NCBI GenBank assembly: GCA_016177875.1
Contig: JACOUL010000006.1
Location: 1 to 55,207, forward strand
Reading direction: 5' to 3'
Length of the DNA stretch: 55,207 nt
DNA from: Burkholderiales bacterium
GTDB lineage: Bacteria > Pseudomonadota > Gammaproteobacteria > Burkholderiales > Burkholderiaceae_D
In this document: in pieces, positions 1-8,279 of the stretch
How the letters are laid out: each line of letters opens with the position of its first letter
How positions within the stretch are numbered: position 1 is the stretch's first letter
Position numbers and translations under genes: made by a program
Notes under the pieces: model-generated
What the model was told of the DNA's origin: nothing
Seen by the model: only the letters and a program-made list of their open reading frames with translations
The model's database searches: none

Positions 1-76
1 CCCGGGGATGCGGATGCCACATGCCCATTTCAAACAAGGTGCGTCGTTCTTCCTCTGCCAGATAAAATCGTTTCAT
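1..76 (-). CDS. IS630-like transposase, N-terminal fragment cut by window end
   Basis: The ATG is at 76-74 on the minus strand and the frame stays open to the window edge. The peptide begins MKRFYLAEEERR and continues with a G-M-W-H-P-H-P-R motif, which resembles the N-terminal helix-turn-helix region of IS630-family transposases. Only about 25 residues are visible, so the family call rests on this motif plus the TA insertion site. An identical fragment starts at 55128 on the plus strand. Confidence 0.6.
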   Translation of the reverse strand, partial: MKRFYLAEEERRTLFEMGMWHPHPR

Positions 77-136
77 CTCGTCAACCCGTATCCAATACCC
101 ATACGGCTTTGACAGTTCCTTTTCAAGGATTACTTA
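1..136 (-). mobile_element. IS630-like element, terminal 136 bp (left copy)
   Basis: These bases are the exact reverse complement of 55068-55203. They contain the end of an insertion sequence and the first codons of its transposase, reading out of the window to the left. The junction with unique DNA falls at a TA dinucleotide (135-136), the target that IS630/Tc1-type elements use and duplicate. The rest of the element lies outside the window. Confidence 0.75.
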
Positions 137-312
137 GTTGCCAGCAGTATCAGAGTGTAGATCATTTTTCTACCGCGAACATTGCCTCTTGCCAATTTTG
201 TATGGCAGCGACGCAACATTTTTGATCAAAATTTTCTCAAGCTCTTTAATGTGCGACGCAATAATCCGCGAAAATCGCGTTTCGTCGCATTTTGCTTTTG
301 CTAAGGTCCGGC

Positions 313-339
313 TTTGCGCACAATGGCGCCATTCGCAAA
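313..339. promoter_or_regulatory. Dyad-symmetric candidate operator upstream of DUF2306 gene
   Basis: A perfect 12-bp palindrome (AATGGCGCCATT, 322-333) is flanked by TTTGCG on the left and CGCAAA on the right, giving a larger dyad interrupted by three bases on one side. It lies 18-44 bp before the ATG at 357. A dimeric regulator could bind it. Which one is unknown, and LytTR proteins usually prefer direct repeats. Confidence 0.35.
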
Positions 340-356
340 CTTTGCAGAAAAACATC

Positions 357-737
357 ATGGAATTCACTCCTGCCATTACCTTGCACCTGATCGCGGCTTT
401 TGCCTCCTTGATCATCGGCGGCATCGTGCTCGCATCGACCAAAGGCACATACCGCCATCGCATGCTGGGCCGCGTCTGGGTACTGGTCATGGCAACTACC
501 GCGATTTCCTCTTTCTGGATCAAGCATTCCGGCAATTTCTCTTGGATTCATCTGCTTTCGATTTGGGTCTTGATTGCACTGATCGCCGCCATCGTCTCGA
601 TCTACCGAAAGAATGTGCGGTCGCATCTGCGCTTCATGCGCGGCGCCTATGTCGGCCTAGCGATTGCAGGAGTCTTTACCTTGTTGCCGGCACGCCGGCT
701 CGGCGCCATCGTCTGGCATGCGGTAGGGCTGGTTTAA
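357..737 (+). CDS. DUF2306 family membrane protein
   Basis: This 126-residue integral membrane protein has about four hydrophobic segments. The motif HLIAAFASLIIGGIVLAS followed by KGTYRHRMLGRVWV is typical of DUF2306 (YozB-like) proteins, whose function is unknown. The reading frame is open to 138, but similarity to the family starts at the ATG at 357 (MEFTPAITLHL), so that start is preferred. The stop is one base before the sensor kinase start codon, so the gene probably forms an operon with the kinase and regulator that follow. A dyad-symmetric site lies just upstream. Its co-occurrence with a LytS-type kinase suggests, by inference only, that it could be regulated by or linked to that system. 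Confidence 0.75.
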   Translation: MEFTPAITLHLIAAFASLIIGGIVLASTKGTYRHRMLGRVWVLVMATTAISSFWIKHSGNFSWIHLLSIWVLIALIAAIVSIYRKNVRSHLRFMRGAYVGLAIAGVFTLLPARRLGAIVWHAVGLV

Positions 738-738
738 C

Positions 739-1830
739 GTGAGCCTCATGAAAATCGATCCGGACCAGCACAGCTGTCCGCGCCTGCTGCAGCTGGGAAT
801 AGACGCCGTCTTTAATACGGCGTTTTGCTTCGTTTTGGCGCTGGCCATCACCTACATCATGCGGATCGGCTTCTTTTGGGACAACCTGGTGTTTTCCCTC
901 TGCGTCGGCACGCTTGCGTTGATCTTCATCGACGGCTCCAGGCTGCTGTTATGGGGTAACCGCCAGATGCCCCGGCGCTTGCCTTTTATCGGCATCGTCT
1001 TGGTTGCGCTCCCGCTGGCGAACCATCTCGGCAATTGGCTGGCGATCTACTTGCTCGATCTTCCGCCCGAACTGGTTTTCGCGGTAAAGGAACGGCATAG
1101 AACCAGCTTTCTCATGTTTTCAGCCATGGCCGGCTTGGTCATCATCTGGTTCTTTTGGACGCGCGGAAAATTGAATTTTCTGGAAGCCCAAGCGCAAGCA
1201 GAAAAAGCGCGCTCGGCGGCCATCGAAAAGCAAGCATTGCAAGCCCAACTTCAATTGCTCCAAGCCCAAATCGAGCCGCACATGCTTTTCAACACGCTGG
1301 CCAATCTGCAAGGCTTGATCGCCCTCGACCCAACTCGCGCGCAGCACATGCTCGATCAGTTGATCCTGTACCTGCGTGCGACGCTGAGCTCGTCGCGCGC
1401 CGAACAAACCACGCTCGAACATGAATTCTCCTTGCTGAAAGCCTATCTCGGGCTCATGTCCGTGCGCATGGGCACGCGCCTGGCCTACACTGTCGAACTC
1501 CCGCAAGCATTGGAGAAAGTCGCCGTGCCACCTATGCTGTTGCAGCCGATCGTTGAAAATTCGATTAAGCACGGGCTGGAGCCCAAGGTCGAAGGCGGCC
1601 ACATTACCGTGCGTGCGCAGGCAAAAGACGGGGCGCTGAAACTGACGGTTGCCGATACCGGGCTCGGCCTCGATCTGAAACAAGACCCTACACCTAAAGA
1701 CGGATGCGGTGTCGGCGTTGCGAACGTGCGCGAACGCTTACAGGCGCTGTATGGGGATCGTGCAAGCTTTATCCTTCAATCCAACGCGCCGAGCGGCGCA
1801 ATCGCGCAACTTACCTTGCCACTGACATGA
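739..1830 (+). CDS. LytS/YehU-type sensor histidine kinase
   Basis: This 363-residue membrane kinase has about four N-terminal transmembrane helices (residues ~15-135) and a short coiled coil (~150-178). Next comes the His_kinase (PF06580) core, with the phosphoacceptor in QIEPHMLFNTL (His near residue 181). The ATP-binding domain has an N box (IVENSIKHG, ~271) and a G box (VADTGLGL, ~305). No periplasmic sensor domain is present, so sensing is probably within the membrane. The start is GTG 739; ATG 748 is an alternative three codons downstream. The gene ends in a 4-bp ATGA overlap with the LytTR regulator, so the pair is translationally coupled. Confidence 0.9.
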   Translation: MSLMKIDPDQHSCPRLLQLGIDAVFNTAFCFVLALAITYIMRIGFFWDNLVFSLCVGTLALIFIDGSRLLLWGNRQMPRRLPFIGIVLVALPLANHLGNWLAIYLLDLPPELVFAVKERHRTSFLMFSAMAGLVIIWFFWTRGKLNFLEAQAQAEKARSAAIEKQALQAQLQLLQAQIEPHMLFNTLANLQGLIALDPTRAQHMLDQLILYLRATLSSSRAEQTTLEHEFSLLKAYLGLMSVRMGTRLAYTVELPQALEKVAVPPMLLQPIVENSIKHGLEPKVEGGHITVRAQAKDGALKLTVADTGLGLDLKQDPTPKDGCGVGVANVRERLQALYGDRASFILQSNAPSGAIAQLTLPLT

Positions 1831-2609
1831 TGACGACAGCATTAATCGCGGAAGACGAACCGATTCTCGCTATGACGCTCGCCAAAACGCTGGGGCGTTT
1901 ATGGCCGGACTTGACGATTTGCGCAACCGTCGACAATGGCATCGCAGCGGTCAATGAAAGCCTGGAGCGGCAACCCGACGTGCTCTTCCTCGACATCAAG
2001 ATGCCGGGGAAAACCGGCTTGGAAGCGGCGCAGGAATTGGCCGAGGATTGGCCGCACGACAAACCTTTCCCGCTGCTGGTATTCGTGACGGCGTACGACC
2101 AATACGCCCTACAGGCATTCGAGCAAGCCGCGGTCGATTACGTATGCAAACCCGTGTCCGACGAACGCCTCGGCAAAACGGTGGAACGTCTGCAGACGCG
2201 GCTGGCGGCATCGCAAGGCAATGGCGGCCTCGACCGCATCGTCGAGCAATTGCGGGCGATCACCCCTGCTCTGCCCACTGCCGAAAAATTAAGCATCATC
2301 CGCGCCGCGGTCGGCAATCAGATACGCATGATCCCGGTGAAAGACGTGCTGTATTTCGAAGCAACCGACAAATACGTCAACGTCGTCACCGCCGACAGCG
2401 AATCCTTGATCCGCATGAGCTTGAAAGAACTCATGCCCCAGCTCGACGCCAACCAATTTTGGCAAATTCATCGAGCCGTCGTAGTCAATGCTTCCGTCCT
2501 GCATTCGGCCATACGCGATGAGACGGGCAAGTTGTCAGTCCGGCTACATGGGTGCACCAAAATGCTTCAGGTCAGCCGTCTCTACGCTCATCTTTTCCGT
2601 CAGATGTGA
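1827..2609 (+). CDS. LytTR-family response regulator
   Basis: This 260-residue protein has an N-terminal receiver domain (residues ~1-125) with acidic residues EDE and phosphoacceptor Asp56 in VLFLDIKMPGKTG, followed by T (FVTAYD) and K (VCKPVS). The C-terminal LytTR DNA-binding domain (~160-260) carries the usual V-K-D-V-L-Y-F-E and F-W-Q-I-H-R motifs. It is the natural partner of the kinase with which it shares an ATGA overlap. The frame is open upstream, but the start at the overlap (MMTTALIAEDEP) is where the receiver domain begins. Targets are unknown; LytTR proteins commonly bind direct repeats near promoters. Confidence 0.92.
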   Translation: MMTTALIAEDEPILAMTLAKTLGRLWPDLTICATVDNGIAAVNESLERQPDVLFLDIKMPGKTGLEAAQELAEDWPHDKPFPLLVFVTAYDQYALQAFEQAAVDYVCKPVSDERLGKTVERLQTRLAASQGNGGLDRIVEQLRAITPALPTAEKLSIIRAAVGNQIRMIPVKDVLYFEATDKYVNVVTADSESLIRMSLKELMPQLDANQFWQIHRAVVVNASVLHSAIRDETGKLSVRLHGCTKMLQVSRLYAHLFRQM

Positions 2610-2768
2610 CGTAAATTTCACACATTCGCGGCAAGCCTTCGAAAACTGCAATCCAATTGTTGTCCGCTTCGCGTGTTTCGTCTATAACAGCATGAGCTGC
2701 GTCGTCGCGCGATTCGCTCTGGCGAAACAAAAATACCAACACTCACGAAGCGGTAAAAGGAGATCAAC

Positions 2769-4520
2769 ATGGGGATGTTCCGCGGGCTTAAGCTGTCGCA
2801 ACGCTTTGCCATTATGATTGGCTTGTTCGCAGCCGGCTTCATTTTGTACGGTGCCTGGTCCTTCAAGGTACTGAGCGATGTGAAGGTCAATGGCCCCGCC
2901 TACCAGCGCATCGTGCAGGGCAAGGACTTGATCGCCGACATTCTCCCGCCCCCGGAATACATCATCGAGTCTTACCTGGTCAGCCTTCAATTGGCTGCCG
3001 CCAAGGATAAACCGGAACAGGATGCATTGATCGCGCGCCTGAAGGTACTCAAGAAGGATTACGACACGCGCCATGAGTTCTGGCTCAAGGAAAACCTGGA
3101 AAGCAACATCACCGACAAATTCCTGAAAGACGCCCATACCCCGGCCACCGTGTTTTATCAGACAGCCTTCAACGACTTCATTCCGGCGCTGCAAAAAGAG
3201 GACAAGGAAGCCGGCGCAGCCGCAGCCGCTGCGGCAATGGCCAAGATGAAGCAATCGTATGAAACCCATCGCGCCGCGATCGATCAAGTGGTTGCATTGG
3301 CAAATAAGCGCAACGAAACCGACGAAGCGCAAGCCAGGCAAGACATCGACGCTGCCAAATGGACCTCGCTGACCATCCTCGCCGTATCGCTTGGGCTGGG
3401 CCTAGTCGTGGCAATCGGCATCATGCGCCGCTTGCTCAAGAGCTTGGGCGGCGAGCCGGAATATGCCGCATGGGTCAGCAACAAGATCGCCGCAGGCGAT
3501 TTGACCGTCAATATCCGCTTGAAGCAGGACGACGAACATAGCCTCTTGTTTGCCATGAAGTGCATGCGCGACAAACTGGTCGTCACCCTCGCGCAGTTGA
3601 AGCAAGCCGTGGAGTCGGTGAGCACCGGATCGCAACAAATCGCCGCCGGCAACCGCGATCTGGCGCAACGCACGGAACGTGAAGCCAGCGCCTTGGAGAA
3701 GACCGCTTCTTCGATGGAAGAGTTGACCAGCACGGTCCGACAAAACGCCGACAATGCGCGTCAAGCCAACAGCTTGGCGCTCTCCGCGTCCGAAATCGCC
3801 GTCAAGGGCGGCACCATGGTGTCGCAAGTGGTTGAAACGATGGGCTCGATCAATCACTCCTCCAAGAAGATTGTCGACATCATTGCCGTGATCGACGGTA
3901 TCGCATTCCAGACCAACATCCTCGCATTGAATGCCGCCGTTGAAGCCGCCCGCGCGGGCGAACAAGGCCGCGGCTTCGCGGTGGTGGCCGCCGAGGTGCG
4001 TTCGCTGGCCCAGCGCTCCGCGGCAGCCGCCAAAGAAATCAAAGAACTGATCGGCTCGTCGGTAGAAAAAGTCGACGCCGGCGCCAAGCTGGTTGACGAA
4101 GCCGGCTCGACCATGAACGATATCGTCGACAGCGTCAAACGCGTAACCGACATCATCAGCGAGATCAGCGCCGCCAGCCAGGAGCAGATTCTCGGCATCG
4201 AACAAGTCAGCAACGCCATTAGTGAAATGGATGAAGCCACGCAGCAAAATAGCGCGCTGGTGGAAGAAGCCGCCGCCGCGGCCAACAGCTTACACAGCCA
4301 GGCGGATCACCTGTCGCGCATCATCGACATGTTCCGCATCGAAATGCATCAGAAGACCGGCGCTCCTGCATTGGGAAATAAACCCAAGCCCCCCGCCCTT
4401 CCTGCCAAAGCCGCACCGAAGCTAGCCTCGTCCAAACGTGAAGTGGCAGCGCCCGCACCGGCGTCGCGCCGCGAACCGGTCCTCAAAGGCAGGCAGGACG
4501 AAGACTGGGAAGAATTTTAA
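2769..4520 (+). CDS. Methyl-accepting chemotaxis protein
   Basis: This 583-residue chemoreceptor has TM1 at residues ~12-33, a periplasmic helical sensor region of about 160 residues containing a conserved-looking [11 protein letters not shown] stretch, TM2 at ~197-218, then HAMP ([20 protein letters not shown]) and a methylation/signalling domain. The hairpin tip is [20 protein letters not shown], the CheA/CheW contact region. After a Pro/Ala-rich tether the protein ends in DWEEF, which resembles the NWETF-type pentapeptide that recruits CheR and CheB. A strong AAGGAG ribosome site lies 7 bases before the ATG. The ligand is unknown. No other che genes are in the window, so it must work with a core encoded elsewhere. 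Confidence 0.95.
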   Translation: MGMFRGLKLSQRFAIMIGLFAAGFILYGAWSFKVLSDVKVNGPAYQRIVQGKDLIADILPPPEYIIESYLVSLQLAAAKDKPEQDALIARLKVLKKDYDTRHEFWLKENLESNITDKFLKDAHTPATVFYQTAFNDFIPALQKEDKEAGAAAAAAAMAKMKQSYETHRAAIDQVVALANKRNETDEAQARQDIDAAKWTSLTILAVSLGLGLVVAIGIMRRLLKSLGGEPEYAAWVSNKIAAGDLTVNIRLKQDDEHSLLFAMKCMRDKLVVTLAQLKQAVESVSTGSQQIAAGNRDLAQRTEREASALEKTASSMEELTSTVRQNADNARQANSLALSASEIAVKGGTMVSQVVETMGSINHSSKKIVDIIAVIDGIAFQTNILALNAAVEAARAGEQGRGFAVVAAEVRSLAQRSAAAAKEIKELIGSSVEKVDAGAKLVDEAGSTMNDIVDSVKRVTDIISEISAASQEQILGIEQVSNAISEMDEATQQNSALVEEAAAAANSLHSQADHLSRIIDMFRIEMHQKTGAPALGNKPKPPALPAKAAPKLASSKREVAAPAPASRREPVLKGRQDEDWEEF

Positions 4521-4527
4521 TTATCGC

Positions 4528-4558
4528 GGGACAGTGCTAGGCATAGCCTGCCCTGTCC
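4528..4558. terminator. Hairpin between convergent mcp and carbonic anhydrase genes
   Basis: GGGACAG and CTGTCC arms enclose an inner AGGC/GCCT pairing. The hairpin lies 7 bases after the chemoreceptor stop and 19 bases before the stop of the converging carbonic anhydrase gene. AT-rich sequence with short T runs follows on both strands, so it could terminate in both directions. The T tracts are weak. Confidence 0.55.
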
Positions 4559-4577
4559 TCAACTAATTTTAGAAATT

Positions 4578-5831
4578 TCAATTCGATTCTTTGATCATGC
4601 GCCCGGACACATTTTGTATCGGCCGGGCGTTCATCGGGTAGAGGCGCGAGAAGATCGCCATCTGCGCAGCCGACATCTGAATCGGCTCCTTCATCACCAG
4701 CCATAACACGCCTTCACTGCAGGGCGGCGTAGTCAGCGAACCCATGTAGGTGTAATAGTCGCGACGAGCCGGAAGAATTTTTTCAATATCGAGCGCCACC
4801 TGCGCGATCAAAGGATCGTTCTTCTCCAGCGGCAGATTATTCCAAACCGTTTGGACCACGTCGTTGTTCGCGCCTTCGTCGATCAACAGTGCAACGACAG
4901 CCAGCCTGTTTTGCGCATCCTTATGCACGAAATGCGCGACCATGGGAAAACTCTTGCCGTTGATACGCTCTTCCGACGGCCGATGAAAATGGAACTGCAC
5001 TAATTCATATGTACGGCCGCTCAAGGTAATGGCGTTGCCCACGCCCATATTGACTTGGATGGTGTGTCCATTGTCGAGCACATTAAAACGCGTAGACTTG
5101 TAGTCGAACGAGATACGTTCCAATTCGACACGGATGCCTTCACGAATATCGATCGGCGATTGGCGGGTGCCGGTTTCGCAGGCAGCCCATGCGGGATTAA
5201 GCTTGCCCCAATGTTCCGGCCCCTCCTCGCCCGCATAACCCCAATGGTTGTGCACCTTCCCGGCGTGAGCGTCTTTCGTTGATTTGTGCGAGACTTTTTT
5301 CTTCTTCGGCGCCTTCGAGAAATTTGCAAGACGCTGCTTACGCAGCTCCTCCAATTTTTTGGAAATCCTTGCCGCGATTTGCTCGGCATCGAGCTCGTCT
5401 TCATCCGTCGCTTTTGCTTTTGCCTTGGCAGAGCCGGATGCATGCGCGGACGCCGATGCGGAAACGGAAGCCGATGCCTTGGGCGAAGCCGGCTCGAATT
5501 TCACCGCCGGTTTTGATTCAGCCACCGGCTTCGTTTCCGGAGCTGTCTTTGCTTCACCGTGCTGACTGGCCGCAGCTTCGCTCTTAGCCGAAGCGGAAGC
5601 GGGAACAGAAGCATGCATCGAAGCCGACGCCGAGGCGGGCACCGAAGCCGCCGAGGCCGGCGGATGTTCCTTTGCGCGTTCTTTCGCTTCTTCTTGCGTA
5701 GGCAGCTTATCCAACTTGCCCTTGGTGACGGCTTCCATTTCCTGGGTAGACGGCAACCTAATCAGTTGGTCCGCCGCCTCTACCTGGGAGAATGCAAATA
5801 AAAGAGCCGAAACAAGAATTCGAATACGCAT
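4578..5831 (-). CDS. Secreted alpha-type carbonic anhydrase with long Ala/Ser-rich linker
   Basis: This protein of about 417 residues hydrates CO2 to bicarbonate in the periplasm. A signal peptide (MRIRILVSALLFAFSQVEA) opens it. A low-complexity Ala/Ser/Lys/Pro segment (~45-150), a charged helical stretch and a basic KKKK patch follow, and then the alpha-CA domain (~190-417). Zinc ligands are visible in FHFHRPSEE and in VAHFVH. RQSPIDI and SLTTPPCSEGV are family signatures. The linker is much longer than in typical alpha-CAs (220-260 residues in total) and may tether the enzyme to the wall or to a partner. The start at 5831 is chosen because the signal peptide begins there; the frame is open further upstream. 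Confidence 0.92.
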   Translation of the reverse strand: MRIRILVSALLFAFSQVEAADQLIRLPSTQEMEAVTKGKLDKLPTQEEAKERAKEHPPASAASVPASASASMHASVPASASAKSEAAASQHGEAKTAPETKPVAESKPAVKFEPASPKASASVSASASAHASGSAKAKAKATDEDELDAEQIAARISKKLEELRKQRLANFSKAPKKKKVSHKSTKDAHAGKVHNHWGYAGEEGPEHWGKLNPAWAACETGTRQSPIDIREGIRVELERISFDYKSTRFNVLDNGHTIQVNMGVGNAITLSGRTYELVQFHFHRPSEERINGKSFPMVAHFVHKDAQNRLAVVALLIDEGANNDVVQTVWNNLPLEKNDPLIAQVALDIEKILPARRDYYTYMGSLTTPPCSEGVLWLVMKEPIQMSAAQMAIFSRLYPMNARPIQNVSGRMIKESN

Positions 5832-5950
5832 CACCCGCCACCGATCCCGAAAGTAAACCCTATCTACTTTACGGCGGCCTATGCCTGAACTTGAATTTTT
5901 GTTACACGCGCACAACGCTGCATAAATCGCGCTTGCGCAAACAGAAAAAA

Positions 5951-6751
5951 TCAGCTTGGACAGAACGGGAGCGCGAGTGCTTGCAGCACCTCGCCTTTTT
6001 CGCTTTCCACGAAAGCGGCGACACCCAAATTTTTAGACGGCATGGTCGGGCGCAGCTGCAATACGCGCGATAAAGCCGGCTTGCCCGCGTCGCCGGACAA
6101 AGCGATCGGCCCAATCCAATCGCGCACAACGTAATCGTGCTTCAAAGTCACGCCGCGATTTTCACCGGCCTTAACCTCGCTCGATATGCCGTTTTCATAC
6201 AAGGCGACGAACAGCCGACCGCCTTGGCGCGCCGTGGCATTCACCGCGACCGGCACAGCGCCGTTATCTTGCTTGCCGAGAGTGATAGAAATATTAGCTT
6301 GCGCAGGCCGCTGATTGATCTGCGCGACCGCATCCGCCAATCCGCCGCGCCAATTGCGCAGCTCGCGTCCGCCCACAAAAAATTCCGGCGTATAGACGGT
6401 GCGCGAATTGACCAAAGCCGACAACCAGCGCTGCCGCTCCGTAAATTCGCGCCGCGCGAAAACATCTTTCCAGCCGATGTAATCCCAATAGTCCACGTGC
6501 AGCGACAACGGCACCACCTGCTCCGGCGCGAGACCGGACAAAGCCTTGGTGTCGCGCGACAACTGACGTAAGCCGCTGATGAAGCGATCCGCCGACGGAC
6601 AACTGTCGCAGCCTTCGGACGTATAGAGCTCCAGTAATGCGACGGTATGCGGCGGACTTTGCTTGCTGCATGTCTGCGCAATAGCCGAACCGGCGGCGAA
6701 AGCAGGCAGTGCAATCAATGCCAAACGAACGGCAGCGGCGAGTTTTTTCAT
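5951..6751 (-). CDS. DUF1223 secreted thioredoxin-fold-like protein
   Basis: This 266-residue protein has a signal peptide (MKKLAAAVRLALIALPAFAAGSAIAQ). The mature part opens with VALLELYTSEGCDSCPSADR, the DUF1223 signature, whose CDSC pair resembles a thioredoxin-type CxxC. DUF1223 proteins are exported and functionally uncharacterised; a redox role is a family-based guess. The start at 6751 has a good GGAGG site and places the signal peptide at the N terminus. The next minus-strand gene downstream is the carbonic anhydrase, 119 bp away, so co-transcription is possible but not shown. Confidence 0.85.
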   Translation of the reverse strand: MKKLAAAVRLALIALPAFAAGSAIAQTCSKQSPPHTVALLELYTSEGCDSCPSADRFISGLRQLSRDTKALSGLAPEQVVPLSLHVDYWDYIGWKDVFARREFTERQRWLSALVNSRTVYTPEFFVGGRELRNWRGGLADAVAQINQRPAQANISITLGKQDNGAVPVAVNATARQGGRLFVALYENGISSEVKAGENRGVTLKHDYVVRDWIGPIALSGDAGKPALSRVLQLRPTMPSKNLGVAAFVESEKGEVLQALALPFCPS

Positions 6752-6860
6752 GATGCCTCCAGAGAACGAATGTGCGTTTGTCTTTATTTGCACACCGAAC
6801 CTTACAGAGGCTCGCAAGAATTTGGCTTTTACGTTAAACGAAAAATAGACGACCAGCAAA

Positions 6861-6918
6861 GAGACAAACAGGGTAAGGCAGAGAGGCTATCAATACATAC
6901 GCCTTACCCTGTAGTCTC
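6861..6918. terminator. Long stem-loop between two minus-strand genes
   Basis: A perfect 12-bp inverted repeat (6868-6879 with 6901-6912, core ACAGGGTAAGGC) is extended outside by GAGAC/GTCTC across a small bulge, leaving a 21-nt loop. It sits downstream of the membrane protein gene ending at 6963 and upstream of the DUF1223 start. No strong T run follows on the minus strand, so it could be a factor-dependent terminator, an RNA-stability element or a leader structure. Confidence 0.5.
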
Positions 6919-6962
6919 ACCGCGAAGTACTCGGTAGAAAATTAAACTTTACGTGTTACACC

Positions 6963-8030
6963 CTAAGCGGTGTGCGTCTCGATACGCTTTTGCATATTCG
7001 CCGGCAAAAACTCACGTATCCACGCGGAGAACGCCGGTTCGGTCCGCCACCACCACAAGAAGACGCCCGCCAGCACCAGCGACAACAAGGTCAACGCCGA
7101 CGCGATCGCCAAACCGTCCCGGAAAATCTGCCACGACATATCGCCCAGCACCAGCAAGATCCCCAAACCGCCGAAGACTTCAAACACACGGCGGCCCAGT
7201 ACCGCACCGATAAACACCAAGCCGATATGCACCAGCAAATAGAGTAGTTTACCGGTCAATTGGTTCGATAAAAGTAGAGGCACGGCAGTGCAAAAAGCCA
7301 GCAAGCCGGCAAAGTAAGCCCAGAAAGCAAAGCGCTGATCGAAGGGCCGGCGATGCAAATCCACATACAGCCCAAACATCACCAGCAGCAAACCGGTGAG
7401 CAGCGTATACGCCTTGCGCAATTCTTCCATCGAATTGAGGCCGAGGCTTGCCAACGCATTGGTCTGCGCCACCAACACCGGAACCATATCCATGCCGAGC
7501 AGCCAAATGCTAAACGCGGTCGGCACCAGCAAAAACGGCTGACGCAACCAGTACAGCAGCCCCAAGCTCATCGCCAAGGCGACGCTCTCAAGCGCCACCC
7601 AGCGCGAATCCATCCCCGGCATGGCGTTCAATCCGCCATCCCAATGGCCATACAAGGCTTGCACGGAAAAAGTCGCGATCGTCGCCAGCAAAATCGCCAG
7701 CAATGAAAAGAAGGCGGCCGGAAAAGCCAGCTCGCGCTGCGCGCTCCAGTGCGCCACACCCACTGCGCTCAAGGCGTACACCACCGCGAACCACAACAAA
7801 GCGCCCATGCCCAGGGCATTGACGGCCAAGCCGGCCACCGCCACCGCAGCGCCAAGCGCCAACAACCCGACCAAGTAGTACAACAAGGCCGCATTGAAGC
7901 GCCCTGCAGGCGATTCACGGTTGTTTTTGAATTCCTGCTGAACCAAAAAAACCAGCAGGTTATCGATCTGGCTGTACTTCAGCATCCCTGCGGACGCTGC
8001 CTCCTCCAGAGTTTCGCGCTTAATGTTCAT
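6963..8030 (-). CDS. Multipass membrane protein, DUF2157-like
   Basis: This 355-residue protein has a short soluble N terminus (MNIKRETLEEAASAGMLKYSQID) and then about ten hydrophobic segments covering nearly the whole chain. The N-terminal pattern and the many helices resemble the DUF2157/DUF4401 class of uncharacterised bacterial membrane proteins, but I cannot assign a family firmly. The start at 8030 is preceded by GAGAGGGG. The frame is open upstream to 8117, but that extension looks noncoding. The transport or enzymatic role is unknown. Confidence 0.7.
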   Translation of the reverse strand: MNIKRETLEEAASAGMLKYSQIDNLLVFLVQQEFKNNRESPAGRFNAALLYYLVGLLALGAAVAVAGLAVNALGMGALLWFAVVYALSAVGVAHWSAQRELAFPAAFFSLLAILLATIATFSVQALYGHWDGGLNAMPGMDSRWVALESVALAMSLGLLYWLRQPFLLVPTAFSIWLLGMDMVPVLVAQTNALASLGLNSMEELRKAYTLLTGLLLVMFGLYVDLHRRPFDQRFAFWAYFAGLLAFCTAVPLLLSNQLTGKLLYLLVHIGLVFIGAVLGRRVFEVFGGLGILLVLGDMSWQIFRDGLAIASALTLLSLVLAGVFLWWWRTEPAFSAWIREFLPANMQKRIETHTA

Positions 8031-8279
8031 CGCCCCTCTCCATTGCGAAAAAACAATTGGACAAAGGGAATCTTGAAAAGTGCCAACTTTCTTCGGCACA
8101 AAAAATAAATGGCGCATTCCCTTCTTCGGACCTACCCATTCATTTAATTAGTTACAGCAGGAAAGTTTCTGACAAATATCAATTGATCAACCCTTGCAGC
8201 CTGCGCAAGAACAAGCTCCCAGCACCCTACGGTAAAATGTCACTCAAATATCCCCTAATCGCAATTCCAAGACGAGTTC

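Noticed and set aside
3402..4247. Antisense open frame opposite the chemoreceptor
   Set aside because: The plus strand encodes a full chemoreceptor signalling domain; the antisense product is low complexity.
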